Source: an uncultured Clostridia bacterium (GTDB taxonomy: Bacteria > Bacillota > Clostridia > TANB77 > CAG-508). From it: DNA of 38,145 nucleotides. The DNA lies in the NCBI GenBank assembly GCA_934167095.1, contig CAKPKE010000015.1, positions 1 through 38,145 on the forward strand, given 5' to 3'. Position numbers and translations under genes: made by a program. The first letter of the stretch is position 1; each line of letters begins with the position of its first letter. This document shows, piece after piece, positions 17,732-27,092 of the stretch. The notes under the pieces are model-generated. The model saw nothing but the letters and a program-made list of their open reading frames with translations. It did no database searches and was not told where the DNA came from.

Positions 17732-19279
17732 ATGAAGTTACAAAAAGAAAAAGGTATAACACTAGTTGCATTGGTTGTGACAATAGTAGTGCTTCTAATA
17801 CTAGCAGGTGTTTCAATTAACTTAGTGCTAGGAGAAAATGGACTAATAACACAAGCACAAGAGGCTAAAAGAAAAACAGAAGAAGCAACACAAAATGAAA
17901 TGGCAGGAATAGATAATTTATCGAAAGAAATAGAAAGATATTCTTTTGAAGGCGGAAGTTGGAATGAAGCCTTAGGTTTGTGTACACCAAAACTTGGAAC
18001 AAATATGGTTGGAGCATATTGGTCAGATGGGACAAAAAATGATAGTGGACTTTATGTAGCAAGTGAAACTTTAACAAATGTAGAAGTAACAAGTGACCAA
18101 GCTGAATTTAGCTGGGCTGAATGGTATAATTACAGAGCAGAAACAACAGAAAAACTAGATTCAAAGAAAAGCAGATGGGCAAATGCAAAGAGCTTGGTAG
18201 ATGGAAGTTATTTTGTTTGGATACCAAGATACGAATATAAAATCCTAAGCGGAGAACATACAGCAACAGCAGGAAAAATAGATGTAGAATTTATAAGTAC
18301 AAATGTAACAGAACCAACAAAAGAAGGATACAAAGTACATCCAGCTTTTACAACAAATCTTCAATTAGGCGGATGGGATAAAGATATATCAGGAATATGG
18401 GTAGCAAAATACGAAATGAGTATGGAAGAAACAACAGATGGTGGTAAAACTTGGAGTAATACAGAAGTAACATCTGAAACAGGAGATAAAACAATAAGCA
18501 ATACTGTAAGAGCAGTAAGTAAACCTTCACAATATTCATGGAGTTGGATTAATATAAGTAATTGTTTTACAAACTCATTAAACTACAGTTCTATGCAGTT
18601 GACAGGGAAAAACTCACACTTAATGAAAAACAGTGAATGGGGAGCAGTTGCATATTTAACACATAGCAAGTATGGAAGAAATGAAAATAGTATGACAATA
18701 AATAGTTATGCAGAGAATGAAGGAACATATACAAAGATAACAGGAATAGGTGGAAAATTAAAGGAAAGCCAATATAATACCGAACAAGGAATGGATGCAA
18801 GTACGACTGGCAATATTTATGGAATATATGATTTGAATGGTGGAAATGCTGAATATATAGCAATATTATATAGTAAATATACAAATATGTATGTAACTCC
18901 AATGAACGCTAATACATTGAATAATAAATATAGTATAGATGATAAAGCTTCACAATTACCAGCTAATAGTAGTAAATATATAACAATATATCCAATGGAC
19001 ATGACAGATAATGCAGCTGATGGCTCAATTAATATATATTATACAAAATGGAAAGAAATTTATGGTGATGCTGTTTTTGAAACATCTGAAAAGTGTGGAA
19101 ATAGTAATAGTAGTTGGCTTGGAGAACGTTCAGATGAAGACTCGGGAACAGGAGAGTATGCTTGTATAAGAGGAGGCTGGGCGTATGATGGAGAAACAGC
19201 TGGAATTTTTGCTTTTGGAGATGGTGACGGTTCAGCATGGTATGCTTTTGGATATAGAATCAGTATGGCTTGTGAATAA
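17732..19279 (+). CDS. Surface protein: prepilin-like N-terminus, FGE/C-type-lectin-like C-terminus
   Basis: 515 aa from ATG 17732 behind AAAGGGAG; the frame is open further up but that part lacks a ribosome site. Residues 1-10 are charged, then GITLVALVVTIVVLLILAG and LGENGLITQAQEAK: a class III (prepilin-type) signal with cleavage expected before Ile. Glu at position +5, needed in true pilins, is replaced by Ala. A ~400-residue extracellular part ends in a formylglycine-generating-enzyme-like (C-type lectin) fold: IYGIYDLNGGNAEY, CIRGGWAYDGE, FGYRISMACE. The usual Trp of the GGxWEY motif is Ala here. Catalytic cysteines of true FGE are absent, so a binding or adhesion role is inferred. It is a close tandem duplicate of the next gene. 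Confidence 0.75.
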   Translation: MKLQKEKGITLVALVVTIVVLLILAGVSINLVLGENGLITQAQEAKRKTEEATQNEMAGIDNLSKEIERYSFEGGSWNEALGLCTPKLGTNMVGAYWSDGTKNDSGLYVASETLTNVEVTSDQAEFSWAEWYNYRAETTEKLDSKKSRWANAKSLVDGSYFVWIPRYEYKILSGEHTATAGKIDVEFISTNVTEPTKEGYKVHPAFTTNLQLGGWDKDISGIWVAKYEMSMEETTDGGKTWSNTEVTSETGDKTISNTVRAVSKPSQYSWSWINISNCFTNSLNYSSMQLTGKNSHLMKNSEWGAVAYLTHSKYGRNENSMTINSYAENEGTYTKITGIGGKLKESQYNTEQGMDASTTGNIYGIYDLNGGNAEYIAILYSKYTNMYVTPMNANTLNNKYSIDDKASQLPANSSKYITIYPMDMTDNAADGSINIYYTKWKEIYGDAVFETSEKCGNSNSSWLGERSDEDSGTGEYACIRGGWAYDGETAGIFAFGDGDGSAWYAFGYRISMACE

Positions 19280-19311
19280 ATAACAAAATATAAATGGAGA
19301 AAATTTTTAAT

Positions 19312-20920
19312 ATGAAAAAATTACTAAAAAATAACAAAGCTATAACCTTGGTTGCACTTGTTGTAACAATAGTAGTACTTCTAATACTAGCAGGTGTTTC
19401 AATCAATTTAGTGTTAGGTGAAAATGGCTTGATAACACAAGCACAGGAAGCAAAAAGAAAAACTGAAGAAGCAACACAAAATGATTTAGCTGATATGAAT
19501 AAAATTGCAACGGAACTAGGAAAGTATGGAAATACTCAAAGTGTTTTTGAGGGTGGCACATGGAACGAAGTTTTAGGAATGTGTACTCCAAAACTTGGAA
19601 CAAATATGGTTGGAGTATATTGGTCAGATGGAACTAAGAATGATTCAGGTCTTTATGTGGCAAGTGAAACTTCAACAAATGTAGAAGTAACAAGTGACCA
19701 AGCTGAATTTAGCTGGGCAGAATGGTACAACTATAGAGCAGAAACAACAGAAAAATTAGATTCAAAGAAAAGTAGATGGGCAAATGCCAAAAGTTTGGCA
19801 GATGGAAGTTACTTTGTATGGATACCAAGATATGAATATAAAATCCTGAGTGGAGAACATACATCAACAGCAGGAAAAATAGATGTAGAATTTATAAGTA
19901 CAAATGTAACAGAACCAACAAAAGAAGGATACAAAGTGCATCCAGCATTTACAACAAATTTACAATTAGGCGGATGGGATAAAGATATATCAGGAATATG
20001 GGTAGCAAAATATGAAATGAGTATGGAAGAAACAAATGATGGTGGCAAAACTTGGAGTAATACAGAAGTAAATACAGCCAATAAAACAATAAGCGATACT
20101 GTAAGAGCAGTAAGTAAACCATCACAATATGCATGGAGTTGGATAAACACAAGTATTTGCTTTACAAATTCTTTAAATTATAGTGAAATGCAATCAACTG
20201 GTTCAAACTCTCATTTGATGAAAAATAGCGAATGGGGAGCTGTTGCGTATTTGACACATAGTAAGTATGGAAGAAATGAAAATGAAATAGCAATAAATAA
20301 CTATTATAAAGATAAGAATAATTATGCTAAAATAACTGGTTTTAGTACAGGCTTAACTCAAAATATTGCTGTTAATACTGATGAAGATTATGATAATAGA
20401 TATAATGGAAAAAATGGAATGTTATCAAGTACAACAGGAAATATTTATGGAATATATGACTTAAGTGGTGGAAACTGGGAATATGTTTCTGGAATATATA
20501 GCATTTTTGGAACTGGGAATCTAGAATCATTATATAATAATGTTCAGTATACACGAAATGGAACCTTATTAAACAAATTACCTAATAATGATGATAGTAC
20601 AAAAGATGTAACTGTTTATCCAACAACAGAGAAGGGCAAAGATGATGCTAATATAACTATACATTATGAAGACTGGAAAAATATGTATGGAGATGCAATA
20701 TATGAAACTTCAGGAAAAGTTCCTAGTTACAATGGTGCTTGGAATAAAGACTTAGCTGTTGATGAATATTATCAAAACACATATTATCCAGCTTTTATGA
20801 GAGGAGGTTCTTCTTGTGATGACTTTTCAAATAATGAAAGTTCTGGAATTTTTGCTTTTGATGAAGGTGGTGGAGCGTATGAATATGTACGGTTATAGAA
20901 TTTCTTTAATATGTGAATAA
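19312..20920 (+). CDS. Surface protein paralogue (FGE/lectin-like), last residues via a +1 shift at CGG 20890
   Basis: 535 aa from ATG 19312 (GGAG at 19296-19299). Same plan as the preceding gene: prepilin-like helix (ITLVALVVTIVVLLILAG) and LGENGLITQAQEAK. The region from YFVWIPRYEYKILSG to WVAKYEMSMEET is nearly identical to the neighbour, while the C-terminal ~150 residues diverge strongly. The fold motif is canonical here (IYGIYDLSGGNWEYVSG). The zero frame ends AYEYVRL; at GTA CGG TTA, skipping C 20890 gives AYEYV-GYRISLICE and TAA at 20918-20920. This matches the FGYRISMACE end of the paralogue. The shift only adds the last nine residues, but they form the final core strand of the fold. 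Confidence 0.8.
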
Positions 20921-20924
20921 CCTC

Positions 20925-20957
20925 AAAAATAGTAAGATTTTTTTCTTACTATTTTTT
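20925..20957 (+). terminator. Terminator after the surface-protein pair
   Basis: AAAAATAGTAAG (20925-20936) pairs perfectly with CTTACTATTTTT (20945-20956) and runs into more T. It begins 4 bases after the shifted-frame stop, which also supports that stop as the true gene end. Confidence 0.88.
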
Positions 20958-21055
20958 TACTTAAAGACTTTAATTAACAGTATATAATTTGAAAAAAACA
21001 AATAAAAAATGAATAAAATGTATTTTTAATAATGGAAAGCTGTATACTTAGATTA

Positions 21056-21084
21056 CAAACTAATAAAAATACTCACTGTAATAT
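21056..21084 (+). promoter_or_regulatory. Putative promoter with the shared box, upstream of the second BspA-like gene
   Basis: CAAACT (21056-21061), 17-base spacer, TAATAT (21079-21084). It carries the same 20-base box as the promoter at 17626; the sequence upstream of both (AATAATGAAAG / AATAATGGAAAG) is also alike. Confidence 0.45.
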
Positions 21085-21145
21085 ATAAATTATATAGTAT
21101 AGAATATAATTCATATAAATATCAAAATAAAACTTAGGAGGAAAA

Positions 21146-23104
21146 ATGAAAAAGATAAAAGCTGAAAGCCTTGGGGCTGTACACACACACACACACACAC
21201 ACACCGATAATTTAGAAAATAAAGGAATTACACTAATAGCATTAGTTGTAACCATTGTTGTATTATTGATATTAGCAGGAGTTTCAATTAATTTTGTACT
21301 AGGAGAAAATGGACTAATAACAAATTCGCAAGAAGCAAAAATAAGTCAAGAGTTTGCGGAATATAAAGAAAAAATGAACTTTTTTATAGCTGAAAAACAA
21401 ATTGAATCAAATGAATTTGATGTAAGCTCAATTGTAGCTTATAAAGATAAATTATATTACAATACGAAAGATGAAAATAGCAAAGAAGGAATTGAAGATG
21501 TTCTAGGCAAAATAAGTAATAAATATAAAGATAAAGTGCAAATAGTATGTGGTCAAATTTGTATAAATACAAGTAGTGAAACAGAAAAAAGAGTAGCGGA
21601 ACAAATTGGAATAAAAGCTATAGATATGGATGTAACAGATGGAACATTAATATCATCAAATAAAAATCTGAATTTAATAGATGAAGAAGGAACATTGATA
21701 ATTCCAGCAAATGTAACACAAATAGGCTATGGAGCATTCTCTAATGTAAAAGATTTGAAAAAAGTAGTAATACCTGAAACAGTAGAAGAGATTGGAATGA
21801 ATGCATTTGCTAATAATACTAATATAGAGGAAATTATCATACAAAATGGAGTAAAAAAAATTGAAGCCGATGCATTTAGAGGTTGTGAAAATCTAAAAAA
21901 AGTAGAACTTCCAGATAGCATAATGGAAATAGGAGGATCTGCTTTTCAATACTGTGAGAAATTAGAAGAAATCACACTACCAAAAAAATTACAAACAATA
22001 ACTGCAAGCTTATTTTCAAGATGCACATCAATAAAAAAAATCATACTTCCTTCCGAGTTAACAACAATAGAAAGCTATGCATTTGCATATTGCTATGAAT
22101 TAATAGAAATTAATATTCCTGAGAATGTAAATAGTATAGGTAATGGAATATTTTGGAGTGATACTAATTTAAAAAATGTTAGTATTGATTCAAAGAATAA
22201 GTATTTTGTTATGAAAAATAGCCTGATTTTATCGAAAGATGGAAAAAATGTTGAGGCTGCATTACTAAACAGTGCAAAAATAGAAATACCAGAAGGTGTA
22301 ATAAATATAAAAAATGATATTTTTAATGGCTCGAACGCAACAAGCATGTATATTCCTAATAGTGTTGAAAATTTGAGTGGTCTTACATTTTCAGGAATGG
22401 AACAATTAACTGAAATAAAAATAAACACAGATAATGATAAATATAAAATAGAAAATGGCAATTTATACAGTAAAGATGGAAAAACTTTAATTATGTATTT
22501 AGTAGAAGGAGATATAGTTACAATTCCAGAAGGTGTTGAAGTTATAACAAATAAATCTACAAAATCAAGAAGTTGTACTAAGATTATTTTGCCAAGCACA
22601 TTAAAAGAAATTCAAGGATGGGGATTATCGCAATTGTATGGCGGAGAAGTTGAACTTCCAGAAAATATTAAAAAAATTAATGCTTTGGCCTTTGGAAATA
22701 TAACCAAAATCACGGTATCAAGTAAAAATAACTATATAAAAAGTGTAGATGATAAAATGATATTAAGTAAAGATGGAAAAATTTTATATGCAGCAAGTAG
22801 AGGAGCAAATGAATTTAACATATCAGATACAGTAGAGATAATTGAAGAACAAGCTTTTTATATGCATGGAAGAATAAAAAATATAAAATTGCCATCAAGT
22901 ATAAAAGAAATAAGGACACAAGCTTTTGCTTATAGTTCATTAGAAAAAATTGAAATTCCAGAAAAAATCGAGAAGATAGAATATAATGTTTTTAGTAGTT
23001 GTTCAAAATTAACGAATATAATAATAAATAAGAAAAAAGGTAGTATTTCAGGAGCTCCTTGGGATTGTCCAATGGGAGCAAGAGCTGTAACTTGGTTAAA
23101 ATAG
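21146..23104 (+). CDS. BspA-like LRR surface protein with (HT)n leader, ON frame
   Basis: 652 aa, start behind TTAGGAGG. The leader MKKIKAESLGAV is followed by HTHTHTHT encoded by (CA)11 CC, then DNLENKGITLIALVVTIVV, the prepilin-like helix with Ala instead of Glu at +5. After a ~110-residue spacer come about a dozen BspA-type leucine-rich repeats (for example IPETVEEIGMNAFANNTNIE), interrupted by segments with YSKDGKTL-like turns, ending APWDCPMGARAVTWLK. The leader, spacer and end match the gene at 7461, so the two are paralogues about 13.7 kb apart. Its frame is open from the ATG, whereas the other copy is one CA unit short. Adhesion is inferred from the family. Confidence 0.88.
   Translation: MKKIKAESLGAVHTHTHTHTDNLENKGITLIALVVTIVVLLILAGVSINFVLGENGLITNSQEAKISQEFAEYKEKMNFFIAEKQIESNEFDVSSIVAYKDKLYYNTKDENSKEGIEDVLGKISNKYKDKVQIVCGQICINTSSETEKRVAEQIGIKAIDMDVTDGTLISSNKNLNLIDEEGTLIIPANVTQIGYGAFSNVKDLKKVVIPETVEEIGMNAFANNTNIEEIIIQNGVKKIEADAFRGCENLKKVELPDSIMEIGGSAFQYCEKLEEITLPKKLQTITASLFSRCTSIKKIILPSELTTIESYAFAYCYELIEINIPENVNSIGNGIFWSDTNLKNVSIDSKNKYFVMKNSLILSKDGKNVEAALLNSAKIEIPEGVINIKNDIFNGSNATSMYIPNSVENLSGLTFSGMEQLTEIKINTDNDKYKIENGNLYSKDGKTLIMYLVEGDIVTIPEGVEVITNKSTKSRSCTKIILPSTLKEIQGWGLSQLYGGEVELPENIKKINALAFGNITKITVSSKNNYIKSVDDKMILSKDGKILYAASRGANEFNISDTVEIIEEQAFYMHGRIKNIKLPSSIKEIRTQAFAYSSLEKIEIPEKIEKIEYNVFSSCSKLTNIIINKKKGSISGAPWDCPMGARAVTWLK
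21182..21203 (+). repeat. (CA)11 dinucleotide tract, ON length
   Basis: Eleven CA units followed by CC, 36 bases after the ATG at 21146. The upstream sequence GAAAGCCTTGGGGCTGTA matches GAAAGCCTTGAGGCTGTA at the other locus in all but one base. Gain or loss of one or two units would shut the gene off. Confidence 0.9.
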
Positions 23105-23135
23105 GAGAAAAATTATAAAATGGGAATAAAATATC

Positions 23136-23164
23136 TAGACAAAAACAACTGTTTGTGATATAGT
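23136..23164 (+). promoter_or_regulatory. Promoter of recG
   Basis: TAGACA (23136-23141), 17-base spacer, TATAGT (23159-23164) with an extended -10 TGA. It lies 27 bases before the recG start. Confidence 0.7.
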
Positions 23165-23190
23165 GAATAAAAAAATAAGGAATAGCAAAA

Positions 23191-25239
23191 ATGGATTTAA
23201 AGGAAAGTGTGCAATTTATAAAAGGCGTTGGCCCTAACAGGCTTGAGCTTTTGAATTCTTTAGGAATAAATACAGTTGAAGATTTGATAAATTATTATCC
23301 TCGTGCCTATGAAGATAGAACAAAAGTAAAAAAAATAGCAGAGCTACAAGATGGTGAAATAGCAGTAGTTAAGGCTATTGTGGTTTCTAATATTACAACT
23401 TCAAGAATAAGAAAAAATATGATAGTAACTAAAGCAATAGTGCAAGATGATACTGGCAGAATGCAGGTTACGTGGTTTAATCAAGAGTATATAAAAAATT
23501 CGATTCATAGTAACGAAGCGTATAAATTTTATGGTAAAGTAACTGTTAAAGGTGGAAAAGTTGAAATGGATACACCTTTAATAGACTTGCCAAACGAAAA
23601 CAAAAATACAGGCAGAATTTTTCCGGTATATCCGACTACTAAAAAATTATCTGTAAATTATATAAGAAAAATAATTGAAAATGCATTTGAAAGTTTAAAT
23701 ACAAAAATTGACGAAACTTTGCCAGAATATTTGGTAAAAAAATATAATTTATTGGATAGCAATTCTGCAATCCATAAAATACATTTTCCAAATAGTTTAG
23801 ACGAACTAGAAATTGCAAGAAAAAGACTAGTTTTTGAGGAGCTTTTGACATTCGAACTTGCACTGCTTAGTCTAAAAAATCAGTATAGCACAGATATAAA
23901 AGGAATTCAGTACGACAAAAATGTACACATGTCTGATGTAATAAATAGCTTGCCTTTTAGACTTACAAAAGCACAGCTCAGAGTTTTAGAAGAAATCGAC
24001 AAGGATATGGAATCTGATAAATCAATGAATAGACTTCTTCAAGGGGATGTAGGTTCTGGAAAAACTGTTGTTGCAATGATATCTGCCTATAAAGCTGTAA
24101 AATCTGGATATCAAGTGGCAGTTATGGCACCAACTACAATTCTTGCAAGCCAACATTTAGTAAATTTTAATAAGATTTTAGATCAGTTTGGAATTAGATG
24201 TGAGCTTCTTATTAGTAGTTTAACAAAAAAGCAAAAACAAAATGTCCTTGAAAGATTAAAAAATGGCGAAATAGATATTATAATTGGAACTCATTCTTTA
24301 TTAGAAGATACTGTCGAATTTAATAAGTTAGGATTAGTAATAACAGATGAGCAACATAGATTTGGTGTAAAACAAAGAAGCAAAATTGCAGCAAAAGGTA
24401 AAAATCCGGATGTTCTAGTAATGACCGCGACTCCAATTCCAAGAACACTTGCAATAATTGTTTATGGAGATTTGGATATATCAGTAATTGATGAGTTGCC
24501 ACCAAACAGAAAAAAGATAGAAACTTTGGCAGTCAGAAAAAATATGACAGATAGAATAAATGAATTCATAAAGAAAAATGTCGATGAAGGAAGACAAGCT
24601 TATATTGTGTGCCCGTTTGTTGACGAAAATGAGCAAATGGAAGATATAAAATCTGTTGAAGAGCTTGCAAAAAGCTATAAAGAGGAAGTTTTCAAAGACT
24701 ATAATGTAGAAATACTTCATGGAAAAATGAAGCCAAAAGAAAAAGATAGAGTAATGCAAGATTTTAAAGACAACAAAATAAGTATATTAATTTCAACCAC
24801 TGTTATAGAGGTTGGAGTTGATGTGCCAAACGCAAATATAATGGTTATTGAAAATGCTGAAAGATTTGGTCTAGCACAGCTTCATCAGTTAAGAGGAAGA
24901 GTTGGAAGAGGTGAGTTTCAGTCATATTGTATATTAAAATATGATAGCAATTCTAATATTGTTAAACAGCGTATGCAAACAATGGTTGATACTGACAATG
25001 GCTTTAAAATTGCAGAAAAGGACTTAGAACTTCGTGGTTCAGGTGAGTTTTTTGGAACAAAACAACATGGACTTCCGGAATTCAAAATAGCAAATATTTT
25101 TGATGATATTCAAATATTAAAAATGGCTCAAGTGGTTGCAATGGACATAGAAGATGAAGATCCAAAGCTTGAACTAGATAAAAATAAAAAATTAAAGAAA
25201 TTAGTAAATAAACTAAGAGAAGAAAGAATTGAATTATAA
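23191..25239 (+). CDS. recG: ATP-dependent DNA helicase RecG
   Basis: 682 aa, full length. RecG remodels stalled forks and Holliday junctions. Wedge/OB domain in the first ~250 residues (VQFIKGVGPNRLELL start, YYPRAYEDRT). Superfamily 2 helicase motifs: GDVGSGKTVVA (Walker A), ITDEQHRFGVKQR (motif II as DEQH), VMTATPIPRTLA (III), STTVIEVGVDVPNA (V), QLRGRVGRG (VI), and GSGEFFGTKQHGLPEF in the C-terminal TRG region. The ribosome site is weak (AAGGAATAG). Transcribed alone, between its promoter and a terminator. Confidence 0.98.
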   Translation: MDLKESVQFIKGVGPNRLELLNSLGINTVEDLINYYPRAYEDRTKVKKIAELQDGEIAVVKAIVVSNITTSRIRKNMIVTKAIVQDDTGRMQVTWFNQEYIKNSIHSNEAYKFYGKVTVKGGKVEMDTPLIDLPNENKNTGRIFPVYPTTKKLSVNYIRKIIENAFESLNTKIDETLPEYLVKKYNLLDSNSAIHKIHFPNSLDELEIARKRLVFEELLTFELALLSLKNQYSTDIKGIQYDKNVHMSDVINSLPFRLTKAQLRVLEEIDKDMESDKSMNRLLQGDVGSGKTVVAMISAYKAVKSGYQVAVMAPTTILASQHLVNFNKILDQFGIRCELLISSLTKKQKQNVLERLKNGEIDIIIGTHSLLEDTVEFNKLGLVITDEQHRFGVKQRSKIAAKGKNPDVLVMTATPIPRTLAIIVYGDLDISVIDELPPNRKKIETLAVRKNMTDRINEFIKKNVDEGRQAYIVCPFVDENEQMEDIKSVEELAKSYKEEVFKDYNVEILHGKMKPKEKDRVMQDFKDNKISILISTTVIEVGVDVPNANIMVIENAERFGLAQLHQLRGRVGRGEFQSYCILKYDSNSNIVKQRMQTMVDTDNGFKIAEKDLELRGSGEFFGTKQHGLPEFKIANIFDDIQILKMAQVVAMDIEDEDPKLELDKNKKLKKLVNKLREERIEL

Positions 25240-25247
25240 TTTTTATG

Positions 25248-25278
25248 CAGTATATATTTAACTTATATACTGTATTTT
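25248..25278 (+). terminator. Terminator of recG
   Basis: CAGTATATA (25248-25256) pairs with TATATACTG (25264-25272), 7-base loop, followed by TATTTTTT. Confidence 0.85.
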
Positions 25279-25646
25279 TTATATAAAATGAAAAATACTA
25301 TTTGAAATCAGATAAAACATATTCATACCAAACAATAGCTGCAATAATGTAAAAAAATGGATAAATTACAATTGTATTACAAAATTGAATCTTTATTGAC
25401 ACGAGTGTGAAAGAAATATATACTAAAACTAAAGTATTATTTTATATCTATTATGTATAATAAGTAAATACAACAAACGCTATAAGGTGTATATAATAGA
25501 TATAATATATACTGAAAACAAAAATAAAATAATAAAAAACAAAAATAAAGTAAATAATAAAAAATATAAAAATATTGATAAAAAAGTTATTAAAATTTAA
25601 AAATTAAAAATAAAAATAAAAAAATAAATAGGGAGGCAAGCAAAAG
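25279..25646 (+). other. Gene-free interval upstream of the 25647 gene
   Basis: It holds a 78-base block (25291-25368) repeated with about 75-80% similarity by eye at 28524-28600 upstream of the paralogous gene, a consensus promoter at 25396-25424, and a leader of about 215 bases. The leader has a small hairpin GTATAT/ATATAC (25488-25513) and then over 100 bases made almost only of A and T with A-runs on the sense strand. No ORF. Confidence 0.6.
25396..25424 (+). promoter_or_regulatory. Consensus sigma-A promoter for the 25647 gene
   Basis: TTGACA (25396-25401), 17-base spacer, TATACT (25419-25424). The best -35 in the window; the start codon is 222 bases downstream. Confidence 0.82.
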
Positions 25647-26978
25647 ATGAGAAAAAATAAAGGTATAACCTTAGTAGCGTTAGTTGTAACGATAGTAGTG
25701 TTGTTAATATTAGCTGGTGTATCAATCAGTTTAGTGTTAGGACAAAATGGCTTAATTGCAAATGCAAAGGAGGCAAGAGAAAAGTCAAAGAATGCAACAG
25801 AAGAAGAGAGTAAATTATTAAATGGAACAATACCAGATTATATAGCAGAGCAAGTAAATGGAACAGCAGGAGGCAGTGGTAATGGTGGAAACGGAGGAAG
25901 TACAAACTTACCAACAACTGAAACAACAAAGCCATATATGCCAGGAGATACATTTACAGTAGTAGCAGGAACAACATTAGATAATGGCTTAACAATACAA
26001 GATGCAACAGAAAATGGAAACCAGTATGTGTGGGTAGAAGTACCAAAAACAGCTACAGTATATCCAACAGCAGGATTAAATATAACAGAATTTACAACAG
26101 ATGCATATACAAAAATAGAAGCAGATTTGCATACTTATACAATGACATATAGAAAAGGAAAGAGTAGAACAGAAACAAGTAATAAAGATGAATGGTACGA
26201 AGATACAAATAATACTGCTGATTGGTATACATCAGAACAGTATACAGCACAAAAGCAAAAAATGTTAAAAAGTGTATATCAAAATGGAGGATTCTGGGTT
26301 GCAAAATATGAGGCAGGATTAACAGAAGAAAATAAAAGAACATCAAAAGAACCAGCCCCAACAGTAGCCCCACAATCAAAGCAAAATTTGATACCATACG
26401 ATTATGTAACAAGAACACAGGCTAAAAAACTTGCTGAGATGGTACAATATACAAATAATGGAACAACATATACCGGAAGTTTAATGTTTGGAGTGCAATG
26501 GGATTTAGTGTTAAAGTTTATAGAAACAAAAAAATTAGCAACAGATGCAACAATAGTATCAAAGTTAAATTCAGATAGTAAAGATATAGGAAATTATAGT
26601 AATTCAACATTTACAATAAATAGAGGAAAGTATGAAACAGTATCAAATTGGACATTAAGTAATACATGGAATGCATATAATGCACCAACAACAAATTATG
26701 TAGATGCAAATGCTAATAAATTAGCGCAAAGTAGCAATGGTAATGGAATATTATTAACTACAGGAGCAGTAGATAGAAATTGTTTAATGAATATATATGA
26801 TATAGCAGGAAATGTCTGGGAGTGGACATTGGAGTATACTTCTCTCAGCTACAGTCCTTGTGCTGGTAGAGGAGGCAATTACGGCGATACAGGCTCTAGC
26901 CATCCAGCATCTAACCGTAACGGCGACAATACGACCAACAGCTACTGCAGCCTCGGTTTCCGTCTTTCACTTTATTAG
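25647..26978 (+). CDS. Surface protein with prepilin-like anchor and C-type-lectin end; likely DGR target
   Basis: 443 aa, ribosome site AGGGAGGC. After MRKNK comes GITLVALVVTIVVLLILAG and LGQNGLIANAKEAREK (prepilin-like, no Glu at +5). A Gly/Asn linker (~72-88, AGGSGNGGNGGS) leads to a ~340-residue extracellular region with YVWVEVPKTATVYPT and QNGGFWVAKYEAG. The end is the FGE/C-type-lectin motif set MNIYDIAGNVWEWTLE, RGGNY and LGFRLSLY. DGR variable proteins use this fold. The last ~50 codons switch abruptly to NNC codons and CGT for Arg, while the body uses A/T-ending codons. The paralogue at 28767 lacks that switch. The protein probably displays a variable ligand-binding face; the ligand is unknown. 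Confidence 0.8.
   Translation: MRKNKGITLVALVVTIVVLLILAGVSISLVLGQNGLIANAKEAREKSKNATEEESKLLNGTIPDYIAEQVNGTAGGSGNGGNGGSTNLPTTETTKPYMPGDTFTVVAGTTLDNGLTIQDATENGNQYVWVEVPKTATVYPTAGLNITEFTTDAYTKIEADLHTYTMTYRKGKSRTETSNKDEWYEDTNNTADWYTSEQYTAQKQKMLKSVYQNGGFWVAKYEAGLTEENKRTSKEPAPTVAPQSKQNLIPYDYVTRTQAKKLAEMVQYTNNGTTYTGSLMFGVQWDLVLKFIETKKLATDATIVSKLNSDSKDIGNYSNSTFTINRGKYETVSNWTLSNTWNAYNAPTTNYVDANANKLAQSSNGNGILLTTGAVDRNCLMNIYDIAGNVWEWTLEYTSLSYSPCAGRGGNYGDTGSSHPASNRNGDNTTNSYCSLGFRLSLY
26838..26978 (+). repeat. Putative diversity-generating-retroelement variable region (VR)
   Basis: From the Ser-Leu-Ser-Tyr codons at about 26838 to the stop, roughly 20 of the last 50 codons are NNC (TAC, GGC, AGC, AAC, GAC, TGC, ACC, CTC). 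All but TTC can be derived from AAC template codons by adenine mutagenesis apart from a few fixed positions. It lies in the lectin-like C-terminus (RGGNYGDTGSSHPASNRNG) and ends at GFRLSLY, the normal VR position. GC content is visibly higher than in the rest of the gene, and the G/C-richer tract continues past the stop (GATGAGGGCGATAGGCCTG), where an IMH-like element would be. No template repeat or reverse transcriptase is in the window. Confidence 0.6.
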
Positions 26979-27092
26979 GAAAATCTGAACGATGAGGGCG
27001 ATAGGCCTGAATCAGAAGGAAAATATCAAAATATAAATGAACAAAAATGCTATGCTAAAATAAGCATAGTAAATGGAATACATTATGAAAAG

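Noticed and set aside
7491..21203. CA tracts as CRISPR or promoter spacer repeats
   Set aside because: They are uninterrupted dinucleotides inside the reading frame after the ribosome site; no spacer-repeat structure exists anywhere in the window.
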